Shown in pieces: positions 26,081 to 34,530 of a stretch of DNA of 64,000 nt. A program made the translations under genes and the position numbers. The DNA lies in assembly GCA_965221855.1 (NCBI GenBank), contig CBDCSV010000002.1, forward strand, positions 124,001-188,000, given 5' to 3'. Position 1 is the first letter of the stretch; every line of letters begins with the position of its first letter. Below the pieces are notes generated by a model. The model saw nothing but the letters and a program-made list of their open reading frames with translations. It had not been told where the DNA came from and made no database searches. This stretch comes from JAJDXO01 sp965221855 (GTDB lineage Bacteria > Pseudomonadota > Alphaproteobacteria > Rhodospirillales > UBA2165).

Positions 26081-26916
26081 CTAAGGATAATGAGAAGCAT
26101 GTCTTGGGGCTTTCCGGCGGTAGGGACAGCTCCGCACTAGCCATTTACATGAGGGAGACTCGCCCCGAGCTCGAAATCGACTACTTCTTCACCGACACCG
26201 GTAAGGAACTGCCGGAGGTATACAAGTACCTAACCGAGTTGGAAGGAATTCTTGGTAAGACCATTACCCGCCTGAATCCCGATATGGATTTCGACTTTTG
26301 GCTAAAGAAGTATGGGAACTTTCTTCCTTCCCCCCAGACTCGGTGGTGTACGCGGCAGCTTAAGCTTCGACCGTTTGAGCTCTGGGTACGGCCCCTATTG
26401 GAGAACGGCACACAGGTCATCAGCTACGTCGCCATCCGCGCAGATGAGGAATATCGAGAGGGTTACTTGTCCAAGCATGAAAACCTTGTAGTTCGCCTTC
26501 CCTTCAAAGAGGCTGGCATCGATAAAACCGGCGTAATTGACGTCCTTGAAGCGGCTGGACTTGGATTACCAGACTACTACAGCTGGCGATCGCGGAGCGG
26601 CTGCACTTTCTGCTTTTTCCAACAGAAGATCGAATGGGTCAGGTTGATGGAGCAACATCCGGACGCATTCGAAGAAGCGAAGACGTATGAAAAGACCGCG
26701 GTGGATTCAGGCTCACCGTTTACTTGGAGCCAAGGGGAGTCCCTGATCGAATTGGCTAAGCCCGAACGAATAAAAGAGATCAGAGCCGATTACGAACTGA
26801 GGCTGGAGCGCTTGAGGGCAAAACAACAGCCGGATCCTATGCGTCCAGATTCGAAGTCGGTGGACATCGACGAACTCTACGGCCAGTCCAAGGTTTGTTT
26901 GGCGTGTCATAAATAG
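26077..26916 (+). CDS. sspD: PAPS-reductase-like (DndC/SspD-type) sulfur transfer enzyme
   Basis: 279 aa. The PP-loop GLSGGRDSSALA (residues 11-22) binds ATP. Cysteines at 91 (RWCTRQLKL), 176 and 179 (SGCTFCFF), and 274 and 277 (KVCLACHK) can hold an Fe-S cluster and accept sulfur, as in DndC-type proteins. It would activate the DNA backbone with ATP and receive sulfur from SspA. GTG start overlapping the sspC stop. It ends 7 bp from the convergent kinase gene. A metabolic PAPS reductase is unlikely in this setting. Confidence 0.85.
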   Translation: MTKDNEKHVLGLSGGRDSSALAIYMRETRPELEIDYFFTDTGKELPEVYKYLTELEGILGKTITRLNPDMDFDFWLKKYGNFLPSPQTRWCTRQLKLRPFELWVRPLLENGTQVISYVAIRADEEYREGYLSKHENLVVRLPFKEAGIDKTGVIDVLEAAGLGLPDYYSWRSRSGCTFCFFQQKIEWVRLMEQHPDAFEEAKTYEKTAVDSGSPFTWSQGESLIELAKPERIKEIRADYELRLERLRAKQQPDPMRPDSKSVDIDELYGQSKVCLACHK

Positions 26917-26923
26917 GGGAAGC

Positions 26924-27799
26924 TCAGGCTGGGGCCAATGCTGCCTCCAACTCATCCGTCAACTGTGCACCGTCTTGTGGCCGTTTAGTTGGGTCATGAA
27001 ACAGTGCCCGAAATAGCGGTCCAAATAGATTCTCTGGCCCACGCCAATCGTTTTTGGTCAAATTTCCACTAGGGTGCCTTCCATTGGCAACTAACCAAAA
27101 GACCGCAGCAAGCTGGTATACATCAGAATAGGTTCGTATCTCATCACCTAGACCAAGACGCCGATTATGAGCTTCGGGCGAGAGCCAGTATGCAGGCCCA
27201 ATTTTCCCCCCATCTCTCGTCAGATCCTCCTCATCATCGTCGCCCCCAAGAAAGCTGCACAAGCCGTAGTCGCTGAGAACCCAACGTTCACCAACTACTA
27301 AAATATTCTCTGGCTTTATGTCTCGGTGGATAGCGTGTCCGTGTAGGATAGCAAGTGCAGCCGACAAGCCCCGGAACTGGCCGGCATACTGCTCGTATTT
27401 TATTTCCCATTCGTTTGCCTTTAGATGGGCAAGCAGATTTCCGTCGGCTCTTTCCATGACGATGAAAAGTACTTTGTAGGCTGAACTCTTCGTGTCTACG
27501 GCTTCGACCGACCCCGTCCCTCTCATTTGCACCAGATGTTGGTCCACTAGCCTTCGGTGTAATCGAACCTCCCTGCTGAAACGCCTTCGGATATTGTGTC
27601 CGTGATTGAGAAGGAACTTGACCGCAAATTCTTCTCCTGTAGCACTGTCTTGACAGGAGAAAACAGCAGCTTGACCGCCACGACCAATCCATTCGCCGAG
27701 CTCATACTTATGACCATTGTCGTCGATGATATCGCCGACAAGTTCAAGGCTTCTGCCCCTTTTCAACTCGGTTACATCAAAATAGATTCTGTTGCTCAT
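26924..27799 (-). CDS. Hanks-type Ser/Thr protein kinase, last gene of the effector operon
   Basis: 291-aa soluble kinase. It has a Gly-rich loop (IGRGGQAAVFS), the ATP-binding Lys (FAVKFLL) and the catalytic loop HRDIKPENIL. The metal motif is DYG instead of DFG, and YWLSPEA replaces the APE motif. No membrane segment or sensor domain. ATG 27799 lies inside the end of the DUF262 gene (23-base overlap); a TTG at 27823 would add 8 residues. Kinases occur in several phage-defence systems (PglW, Stk2), so a regulatory or toxic role beside the phosphorothioation genes is plausible but inferred. Confidence 0.83.
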   Translation of the reverse strand: MSNRIYFDVTELKRGRSLELVGDIIDDNGHKYELGEWIGRGGQAAVFSCQDSATGEEFAVKFLLNHGHNIRRRFSREVRLHRRLVDQHLVQMRGTGSVEAVDTKSSAYKVLFIVMERADGNLLAHLKANEWEIKYEQYAGQFRGLSAALAILHGHAIHRDIKPENILVVGERWVLSDYGLCSFLGGDDDEEDLTRDGGKIGPAYWLSPEAHNRRLGLGDEIRTYSDVYQLAAVFWLVANGRHPSGNLTKNDWRGPENLFGPLFRALFHDPTKRPQDGAQLTDELEAALAPA

Positions 27800-29081
27800 T
27801 GTCACTCGGTCTCGGGATGACAATCAACTGATCATCATCTGCACACTTTGAGTGAACCCAAACTGCATTGCTTAGTTGAAAGCTGCTGCTGTGCGCGTGC
27901 CATCCCAATAGACTCTCGTCCTCTGCGACGTTCATCTCCTCGACACAAACATGGCACAGGGCGTCAGGGCAAAATCCTTGCCCGTCGTCCAATGACTCCA
28001 ATATCCCATAGTAAACATCAGTTGCCGGCGGTTTCGGTGGAACTCCGAGATAGGTACCCGACAAAATTGCAGATAAGAATTCAGTTCTCCATTTTCGGCT
28101 AGCAGCCGAGTTCGCCTGAGAGATACATTTGATGGCGTACTCACTTAGAATCTCAATTTCAGATTCAGGACGAATATACTTGTCCAATAGCCGGAGATCT
28201 TCCCTTAAGTAGCCAAGGTCTTTGTTTTCAAGTGAATAGCCGGCGGTAGTGAACTGAAAGATGGCATAGAAAATTGAGTAAAAGTCAGACTTCTGTCTGA
28301 AGCGCGAATACTGCAACTTGAACTCATCAAGGAATAGCAGTTGCAGTTCGTCCAATACCTTGACGAACGCGGCCTCAGTGCCTCTCTTGCTTTTTCTATC
28401 CCAAACCGCGAACTCGCGATATACATCGTCCAGATAATCTTTTTTGTCTTGAATCCCTTTCAGCATGGCAGATAAAAGTTCTGAAACGAACTCGACGTCA
28501 CCGTATCGGCGGCGATTGGCCAACGAGAATAGGTTGGTTGAATCGAGATATTCGTTCAGCGCCAATTGCTCAGAGAGCTCAAGGAAGTCCCCTGGAAAAT
28601 CAGCTCGTCTCAGCTCTTGCCTGTTTAGCGGAATTGAGTACTTGTTGACCCGCGAATATACTTCGCGAACTTCTGCCTCAGTAGGGTTGATCGCTTCATT
28701 AAAGTCTATCCGATAGCTGAGTATGGCGTCTTTGGTCTCACGATCTAGCTCGGAAAAGTGTTTGCCCAGATATTCACCCTCATAAGGTGCCTCTAAACAG
28801 AATTCACCCCCCAAGAACTCTAAAATAGCCGTTATTCGTTGCTGACCATCAATTACGACTCGATAAGTCTTGTCGTCTCGCACTGTATTCGCCAGGAAAA
28901 TCTTGGGAATTGGGATGTCGCGAAGTATGGAATCAATCAGCATGATTCGCGCAGCAGGCCCCCATACCACGCGTCGCTGATAATCCGGCCTCAACTCCAG
29001 TAGGCCGGCTCGGGACCAATCTCTGATATCTGAGATCGGATGAGGACTAGAGTTCCATTTTGTCACCGGCGGCAGTCGCAC
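27777..29081 (-). CDS. DUF262 protein with C-terminal zinc-finger/HNH-like region, SspE-like candidate
   Basis: 434 aa. The N-terminal DUF262 domain shows RPDYQRRVVW (about 31-40) and the nucleotide-binding DGQQR (78-82). SspE uses a DUF262 domain with this motif to sense phosphorothioate and hydrolyse nucleotide, followed by a DUF1524 nuclease. Here the tail (about 350-405) has instead ALCHVC, GWHAHS and VHSKC, a treble-clef/HNH-like arrangement, and no clear DUF1524. The start is GTG 29081. It lies 139 bp downstream of the 153-aa gene. It is best described as an SspE-like restriction effector with a divergent or shorter nuclease part. Confidence 0.75.
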   Translation of the reverse strand: MRLPPVTKWNSSPHPISDIRDWSRAGLLELRPDYQRRVVWGPAARIMLIDSILRDIPIPKIFLANTVRDDKTYRVVIDGQQRITAILEFLGGEFCLEAPYEGEYLGKHFSELDRETKDAILSYRIDFNEAINPTEAEVREVYSRVNKYSIPLNRQELRRADFPGDFLELSEQLALNEYLDSTNLFSLANRRRYGDVEFVSELLSAMLKGIQDKKDYLDDVYREFAVWDRKSKRGTEAAFVKVLDELQLLFLDEFKLQYSRFRQKSDFYSIFYAIFQFTTAGYSLENKDLGYLREDLRLLDKYIRPESEIEILSEYAIKCISQANSAASRKWRTEFLSAILSGTYLGVPPKPPATDVYYGILESLDDGQGFCPDALCHVCVEEMNVAEDESLLGWHAHSSSFQLSNAVWVHSKCADDDQLIVIPRPSDNEQQNLF

Positions 29082-29220
29082 CTAGTTTGTCTGGAGCGCC
29101 TGCCAATAGCATTGATTTCAGAAGGGACAGACAACATCCTCGCTCTCAAATGCTGCAAATTCGAATGCCTTTGACGGCAATTCACTCAACGCAGAATAAC
29201 AAATTTAACCAACAAAATCT

Positions 29221-29682
29221 CTAAGCACCAACTTCTGCGCGAATTATTTCCTCCACCCCGTCTGAGATATTCCAGATCGGCTCAGCATCACCCTCCTCTA
29301 ACATCTCAATTACTTTCGGCAGTCCAGCGACCGCCAGTCCATTGACCAGCGCCATCATTTTTCGAGGCTCCGATACGATATCCACGTCGCCAGAAATGCC
29401 GATGGCGACCAACATCAGGGTGTGTACCCGCCATGGATCACTACCAAATATTGAACCATCGATAATCTTCTTGCTATCCAAGTTATCCATCTCGGCCGGC
29501 TTCAAGCCCTGCCTAGCCGCAACACACACTGCCAGGAACCAAAGGTCGACCATCCGCGGAAACGGACTCTGATCAATAATAGCTTTGCCGCCAGTCTGAC
29601 AGTACCGCTCGAATGCGGCATGCAATTCGACCGGAACATTTAGGTCAACGGCTTGGAAGGGGTTGTAATATTTGTCTGCCAT
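29221..29682 (-). CDS. Unknown 153-aa protein in the effector operon
   Basis: No family recognised. Acidic and mostly helical, starting MADKYYNPFQAVDLNVPVEL, with FPRMVDLWFLAVCVAARQGL and a hydrophobic stretch VHTLMLVAIGISGDVDIV that is too short and polar for a confident membrane segment. Good ribosome site (GGGGAGG, 5 bases to ATG). It starts 11 bp after the SMC-like ATPase stop, so it is very likely a partner of that ATPase. It does not resemble DndE. Confidence 0.75.
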   Translation of the reverse strand: MADKYYNPFQAVDLNVPVELHAAFERYCQTGGKAIIDQSPFPRMVDLWFLAVCVAARQGLKPAEMDNLDSKKIIDGSIFGSDPWRVHTLMLVAIGISGDVDIVSEPRKMMALVNGLAVAGLPKVIEMLEEGDAEPIWNISDGVEEIIRAEVGA

Positions 29683-29693
29683 CTAAGCCTCCC

Positions 29694-31838
29694 CTAAGAA
29701 GCCAACTCTAGCGCGGAATCAGCATCAAGCCGACGCTCACAAGTTCTACAGTGTTCTCGGTGGTTGCATTCGCAGCGCACGACCTTCCGTTCTACTATCC
29801 CTGGATCGTGGACCAACATTATTGGGTAGTGCGCAGGGTTGGTAAGCGTAAATACCATCCCGGCATGTTGATCTAGGAGATCCTCACAGTTCACAATCTC
29901 GTCATGGGTGAGGAAGAGGATCAGTTGACTGCTTTCTCTGCGGGCCGTCTGCAAAATCGACCGCTTCACGTAGCCGCTCGTCATCCCTAGGGGTGTATCG
30001 ATAACGTTGGGTGCTTGGACCTCGCTAATCTTGGTAAGCGCCAGGATAAACGCCAAGGTGAGCGCACGCCTTGAAGCCCCATTCAGATCCCGATCAGGGT
30101 TAAGCATCTTTTCATTGGGACCGTACACTAGGATGTCGTACTGCTGACTAATCTCGGCCCTTTGGATAATTGCCCCTTGGTCCGGATCTGCTCCAATCAT
30201 TTGGAGGAACAGGTCATTCATCAAAGTACTAACTTTCTGAAGCTCCTCAGTCGTGATCCGCTCATATGAGCTTTCCAATACTTTGATGACATCCCTGGTA
30301 ACCTCTAGCTCAGAAAGTACGAGCGCACCCTTCTTCTGCTCCCGAAGTCTTTTGTCACGCTCTATCACGAGTTCCGACTTCTCTCTTGAAATTCCTCGAA
30401 GCTGGGTCTCGGACGAAGACTTCTTCTCTAAGAACCGGTCTCTCTGTTCGGCCGCCTGCTTCTTTGCATCACGCAAACCCTGAACGTCGGAATTTGGAAC
30501 TTTCTCAAGCTGCTTCTCTAGTGATTTCCGTTTTCTGCCCTCATCATCTCGCAGAACCTGAAGGCCGTCCCGTTGCTTAACGACAACGGTGTATTCGTCA
30601 ATCCACTCTGATGCGCCGGCATCCTGCCCGGGCTGGATTGATTTGGCGCCGAAATAGAGATTGGTGATGATCTCTTTGATTTCATCAGCACGTTTACTCT
30701 CGTCGATCAGGTGCTGAATATGGGCAATTCTTTCTTTTGCGTCTTTGTCCTTTGAACTCAGACTCTCCCCACAAATGCAAATTTCAGCCTCAAGACGATC
30801 TTCCAGAACCGGTATCGTGGTATTTGGAATGTCGCCTCGGTCATGCAGTTCATCCAATTTGGATAACGCCTTACTCACCACAGGTTCGAGCAAGTCCGTT
30901 GCAAGGGATTGGGCTCGGAACAACTCGGCATGCTGTTTGTTAGCTGCCAATAGTTGAGCGTCTAGCCGTTTGAGAGCCCTATCAGTTTGCTCGATATCCT
31001 TGGCCAACTTCTCCTTGTCACCGTTTTGCAGCGCCTCCGATATCTGCTTATCTATCTCTGAGACGTTTTGATCGAATGCTGCAAACTGCTTTTTCGCGTC
31101 CTCCAACTGCTCTTCGAGCTCAATTTCTTGTTTTTCAAGTTTGTCCAAGCGATCAGCAATTGTCGCCAGGTTGCTATCCTGACCAACCTTCTTTGCCTGC
31201 TTGTTGACCTCCGCCGCTGCCTTCTTGACATGCTTAATGGCGTCTTCGAGCACGCCAAGCCCAAGCAAGGATCTTATCGCTGCTTCAACCCGCTCCCGCT
31301 TCGTGTTCACCGATACGTTCGCTTCGATGAAACTTAAGGCTCGGTCACCATCAGTGAAAAACACCTCGCGAAGCTCAGGAGGCAATTCGTCATGAATTAT
31401 CGCTTCCGGCGCATCGATTTGACTGTCACCCGCATCGGTCAATGCATAGAGCTGAACGGAGGTCGGTGACCGTTTCCACTCTGCACCCTTAAGCTCCTCA
31501 AACGTCGATCGGACTATCCTATAACTACGGACTGTTTCAATAACTCCGCGCGAACTATTACGGTGGCTCGTTGTTTTAAAATCGACGGTGACCGTTATCG
31601 GGACTCGCGCCCCTTCTCCCTCATCCCAATCAATAGGGTGAAGACGGAACTCATCAGATTTGCCCGGCAATGCCAAATCGCCATAAAGGGCCCATTGGAG
31701 TGCCGTGAGTATGGTTGTTTTTCCGGACTCATTGGCCGCCCGTATCACTGTCAACCGTCGTTCAGAATCTTGGGAAAAATTTAGCTCTAGATCTCTGAGC
31801 AACCTAAAGTTCTCAAATCGTGCCCGGACCAACCTCAT
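29694..31838 (-). CDS. SMC/RecN-like ATPase (DndD-like), candidate SspFGH component
   Basis: 714 aa. It begins MRLVRARFENFRLLRDLELN with Walker A AANESGKTT near residue 35, then VFFTDGDRALSFIE. A long coiled coil spans about 200-560 (KLEKQEIELEEQLEDAKKQ) with a single ICGES zinc-hook-like turn near 350. The ABC signature is LNGASRRALTLAF and Walker B NVIDTPLG. The C-terminus adds CECNHREHCRTCERR, a possible zinc knuckle. It resembles DndD and other defence SMC proteins. Its ATG overlaps the preceding small gene as ATGA. Assignment to a particular Ssp letter is uncertain. Confidence 0.82.
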   Translation of the reverse strand: MRLVRARFENFRLLRDLELNFSQDSERRLTVIRAANESGKTTILTALQWALYGDLALPGKSDEFRLHPIDWDEGEGARVPITVTVDFKTTSHRNSSRGVIETVRSYRIVRSTFEELKGAEWKRSPTSVQLYALTDAGDSQIDAPEAIIHDELPPELREVFFTDGDRALSFIEANVSVNTKRERVEAAIRSLLGLGVLEDAIKHVKKAAAEVNKQAKKVGQDSNLATIADRLDKLEKQEIELEEQLEDAKKQFAAFDQNVSEIDKQISEALQNGDKEKLAKDIEQTDRALKRLDAQLLAANKQHAELFRAQSLATDLLEPVVSKALSKLDELHDRGDIPNTTIPVLEDRLEAEICICGESLSSKDKDAKERIAHIQHLIDESKRADEIKEIITNLYFGAKSIQPGQDAGASEWIDEYTVVVKQRDGLQVLRDDEGRKRKSLEKQLEKVPNSDVQGLRDAKKQAAEQRDRFLEKKSSSETQLRGISREKSELVIERDKRLREQKKGALVLSELEVTRDVIKVLESSYERITTEELQKVSTLMNDLFLQMIGADPDQGAIIQRAEISQQYDILVYGPNEKMLNPDRDLNGASRRALTLAFILALTKISEVQAPNVIDTPLGMTSGYVKRSILQTARRESSQLILFLTHDEIVNCEDLLDQHAGMVFTLTNPAHYPIMLVHDPGIVERKVVRCECNHREHCRTCERRLDADSALELAS

Positions 31839-32080
31839 TTTGCGTTATCCTCAAGCGCCACCGCCTCACCTCTTCCCGAAGCCAAAAATCGCCCTGCTGT
31901 ATTGCATTTGTCATTGATCTTTTTTTGGATGTTAGTCCCTTGTACTCGGTGCTGCCGTTCGTATTCGATAATGTCGGAAATCACATCAATGATCTCTTCT
32001 CGATATCCGACGCAGAGTTCTTCAATCTCTTCGCTCTGCTCGAGAAGAATTGAAATGACTCGTTGGTTATTCAGGGGCAT
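31835..32080 (-). CDS. Small helical protein between helicase and SMC-like ATPase
   Basis: 81 aa, not recognised. Acidic helices at the N-terminus (ILLEQSEEIEELCVGYREEI) and a basic, glycine-containing tail. It has a strong ribosome site (AGGAGG) and lies 15 bp after the helicase stop. Its stop overlaps the ATPase start by 4 bases, so it is a genuine member of the operon and probably a stoichiometric partner. Confidence 0.75.
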   Translation of the reverse strand: MPLNNQRVISILLEQSEEIEELCVGYREEIIDVISDIIEYERQHRVQGTNIQKKINDKCNTAGRFLASGRGEAVALEDNAK

Positions 32081-32095
32081 TTAACTTCCTCCTCC

Positions 32096-34270
32096 TCAAA
32101 GGTAAGCAGCCTCTGTGAGCTTCTTCAAAACAGGTAGTGGGCCATCGTCTCGGCCCGCATTCCTCGCCAGCATCGCAAATTCTTGGGCTCTAGCTAACTC
32201 GGACTTGATAAGTGATCGCGCGTCACGATCGAGTTCCTCCAGCGAGGGAGGGAGAGCAATCAGGTCGTGAATAACGCTGTGTGTCTTGCCAATCTCCTTA
32301 CAAGTGCGAAGAAGCCGCCCTCGCCGCTGAACCCATTGGCGCTCGACAGTCGTACTAGCCAAAACGAAAGCCTTGCTAATCTGCGGGATGTTCACGCCTT
32401 CGTCCAAGACTCTCTTGGCCGTCAAAACGCGGATATCACCAGACTGGAAAGTCCCGATAACTGACTTCATTTGCTCCCGCTGTGCGGTCTCGTTAGCGGT
32501 AAGTTGGTGGAAGGGAATGCCGCGCTCGCGGAGCAATGCGTTCACTTGTTCGAGCTGTTTGGGTTCCTTATCAGTCGCATAAACGAGGGTATACCTAAGG
32601 GTATCGATTGGTTCGTCATCCAATAGGCCGGCAAGCGTCTCAACTTTTTTTTCGGCCGTCTCGAGAATAAGCCGACGATCTCGATATAGTTTTGCCAGAT
32701 ATTCGTCGGGACCACTCTCATCTTGACGCCACGCGTTCTCTCGAATTTTCTCGGTGACCGCGTGCCAACGCTCCATTTCGTCTTCGGACAAATGAACCGG
32801 GTGCAGGAAATAGTCATACTCGACAAGGCAGCGGCCGATCGCTTCGTCGAGACCAAACCGAAACACAACATTGCTGAAGAAGTCGAATATGACTGCCGTC
32901 CCCTCTTGATCATATTGCCTCACCGGAGTGGCGGACAACGCGAGCCGGTATTCAAAATAGTCCGGAGGATCGTTGATGAACTGGGGCCGACCAAGGTTAT
33001 GGGCTTCATCGGCTATGAGCATCCGGGGACAATCGATCTTCTTAACTGCCTCGTGAAATTCGTCGGTGCACAGGGTGTCGTGACTAACAACAACTACCTC
33101 AATATTGGACGTCCCCGTCCTCACGCGCCGCGCCAAACCATTTAGAGACCGCGCTCGTTTTCGCGCGCTTCCGGCCATAGTAAGGTTTTGTGGCCGCACA
33201 CCAAATAACGCGACTTCATCACACCACTGTTCGACCAACGGAATGTAGGGCGCAGCGACAACCACAAACAATTTTTCGAGCTCCTGATGGAGACGGTGAG
33301 CGCACACCATCGCTGTAATGGTTTTGCCTGAACCCGTCGCCATCTCAAGCACACCCTGGAAGCCGTTCTCACACCAGGCGCTTACCGCCTGTCCCTGGTG
33401 CGAATAGGGGCCTTCATAAATTACTAACCAGTCCGGCACCCGAAATTCATTTGTCGGGATCTCAGGAGGCACAAACTCCTGCTGGTCCTGGTCTGTAAGA
33501 CCGCGCACGCGTTTGTAAAGATCCCGAAACTCCTGCTCGGTTGGTGGAGACTCAGTCGGATAACGCTGTAAGATTTCTTGTTCGACAGCGATGGGCAGAT
33601 CGATCACTGCTGTGTCTTCTTCATCTCCGCGCCAAAGATTTTCAAACAGCCGATCGAGACGATCGCAGATCTCACGCTGGTCGTCATCAGACCACGATTT
33701 AGAAACCGTGATCTGTTCCTTGTTCTTCTTGATCCCAGCCTTGGTTCCGTTTCCGGATCCACTTGCCACTAGAAGGTCGCCATCATCGCCAAATATCCAC
33801 ACCTTCATATGGAACAAGGCATTTTGCATGACTGCCACTTTGATCTGCAATCGGCCAACGCGGAGCAGGTAGGAAAGGCAGCGTAACGTATGCGATTCAA
33901 GCAAGTCCTCGGTGATCAAAAGATCTTCTAGCGAAGATGCTGCGACCTCATCGACAGATCGTGTGCCCTCCTCAATTGCCTGCCGATCTTGTTCCGTCAG
34001 ATAAGGGCTGACGACTATCTTCAAACTGTCTGAAGAACTCGCAATAAAACTTGCGAGGCCGGGCGCCAACGAAGCTAGAAGTTCGCTGGAGAAGAAGCCA
34101 AACATGCATTTTGCCTTCTCCGCACTCTTGAATGCGGGAATCAGAACATCTTCAGCAAGGGGGTCGCCGGGTACAATGAAGATGGGGCGAAGGCCTTCGA
34201 TAGTTCGAAGACGGTCCCCACCGCCCGAGGCATTCGCAGCAACCCCAAGTCTTGCCAACTCGCCTGACAA
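32096..34270 (-). CDS. SF2 helicase with N-terminal phospholipase-D-like domain, candidate SspFGH component
   Basis: 724 aa. Residues 30-200 look like a PLD nuclease domain with one HxK motif (HMKVWIFGDDGDLLVASGSGN, His and Lys visible). The helicase core follows: MATGSGKT (Walker A), IADEAHNLG (DEAH box), LALSATPVRQ (motif III), LTAKRVLDEGVNIPQ and QRRGRLLR (motif VI). TTG 34270 with GGAG 7 bases upstream fits as start. It is the first gene of the six-gene operon. Together with the small protein and ATPase it is a plausible SspFGH-type DNA-damaging module, which is inferred from composition. Confidence 0.82.
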   Translation of the reverse strand: MSGELARLGVAANASGGGDRLRTIEGLRPIFIVPGDPLAEDVLIPAFKSAEKAKCMFGFFSSELLASLAPGLASFIASSSDSLKIVVSPYLTEQDRQAIEEGTRSVDEVAASSLEDLLITEDLLESHTLRCLSYLLRVGRLQIKVAVMQNALFHMKVWIFGDDGDLLVASGSGNGTKAGIKKNKEQITVSKSWSDDDQREICDRLDRLFENLWRGDEEDTAVIDLPIAVEQEILQRYPTESPPTEQEFRDLYKRVRGLTDQDQQEFVPPEIPTNEFRVPDWLVIYEGPYSHQGQAVSAWCENGFQGVLEMATGSGKTITAMVCAHRLHQELEKLFVVVAAPYIPLVEQWCDEVALFGVRPQNLTMAGSARKRARSLNGLARRVRTGTSNIEVVVVSHDTLCTDEFHEAVKKIDCPRMLIADEAHNLGRPQFINDPPDYFEYRLALSATPVRQYDQEGTAVIFDFFSNVVFRFGLDEAIGRCLVEYDYFLHPVHLSEDEMERWHAVTEKIRENAWRQDESGPDEYLAKLYRDRRLILETAEKKVETLAGLLDDEPIDTLRYTLVYATDKEPKQLEQVNALLRERGIPFHQLTANETAQREQMKSVIGTFQSGDIRVLTAKRVLDEGVNIPQISKAFVLASTTVERQWVQRRGRLLRTCKEIGKTHSVIHDLIALPPSLEELDRDARSLIKSELARAQEFAMLARNAGRDDGPLPVLKKLTEAAYL

Positions 34271-34530
34271 CTATCACTCCCAAATTCAATTTGATGTTCA
34301 GGTGTTCTACCGATTTTTTTTTCAACCGAAGACTAACGGTCAATTAGGTTGGTGCAATCAGAATCCCCATTCTCCCCGCTAGAAATATTAGCCCGCGTAT
34401 AGTTTGGAAAAAATGAGGGTTGCCAGCTGTCCTTCTAGGTACTCGCGCCTGTGTCACGAATTCACGAGTTTGTCGGGGCTCAGACTGCCAACTGAAGCCG
34501 CACGATGGGTACATTGACCTCGTAGGGCGG
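34271..34530. other. Upstream region of the effector operon, AT-rich
   Basis: No gene supported. It should hold the promoter of the helicase-first operon (minus strand) and the 3' flank of the relaxase gene. It marks the composition boundary between the low-GC defence cluster and the high-GC mobilisation genes. Confidence 0.45.

Noticed and set aside
26077..26916. Assimilatory PAPS reductase (cysH)
   Set aside because: Operon overlap with the ATPase and the CxxC pairs at both the middle and end match DndC/SspD-type proteins better.
29221..29682. DndE homologue
   Set aside because: Length, charge pattern and position do not fit the small basic DndE; no shared motif.
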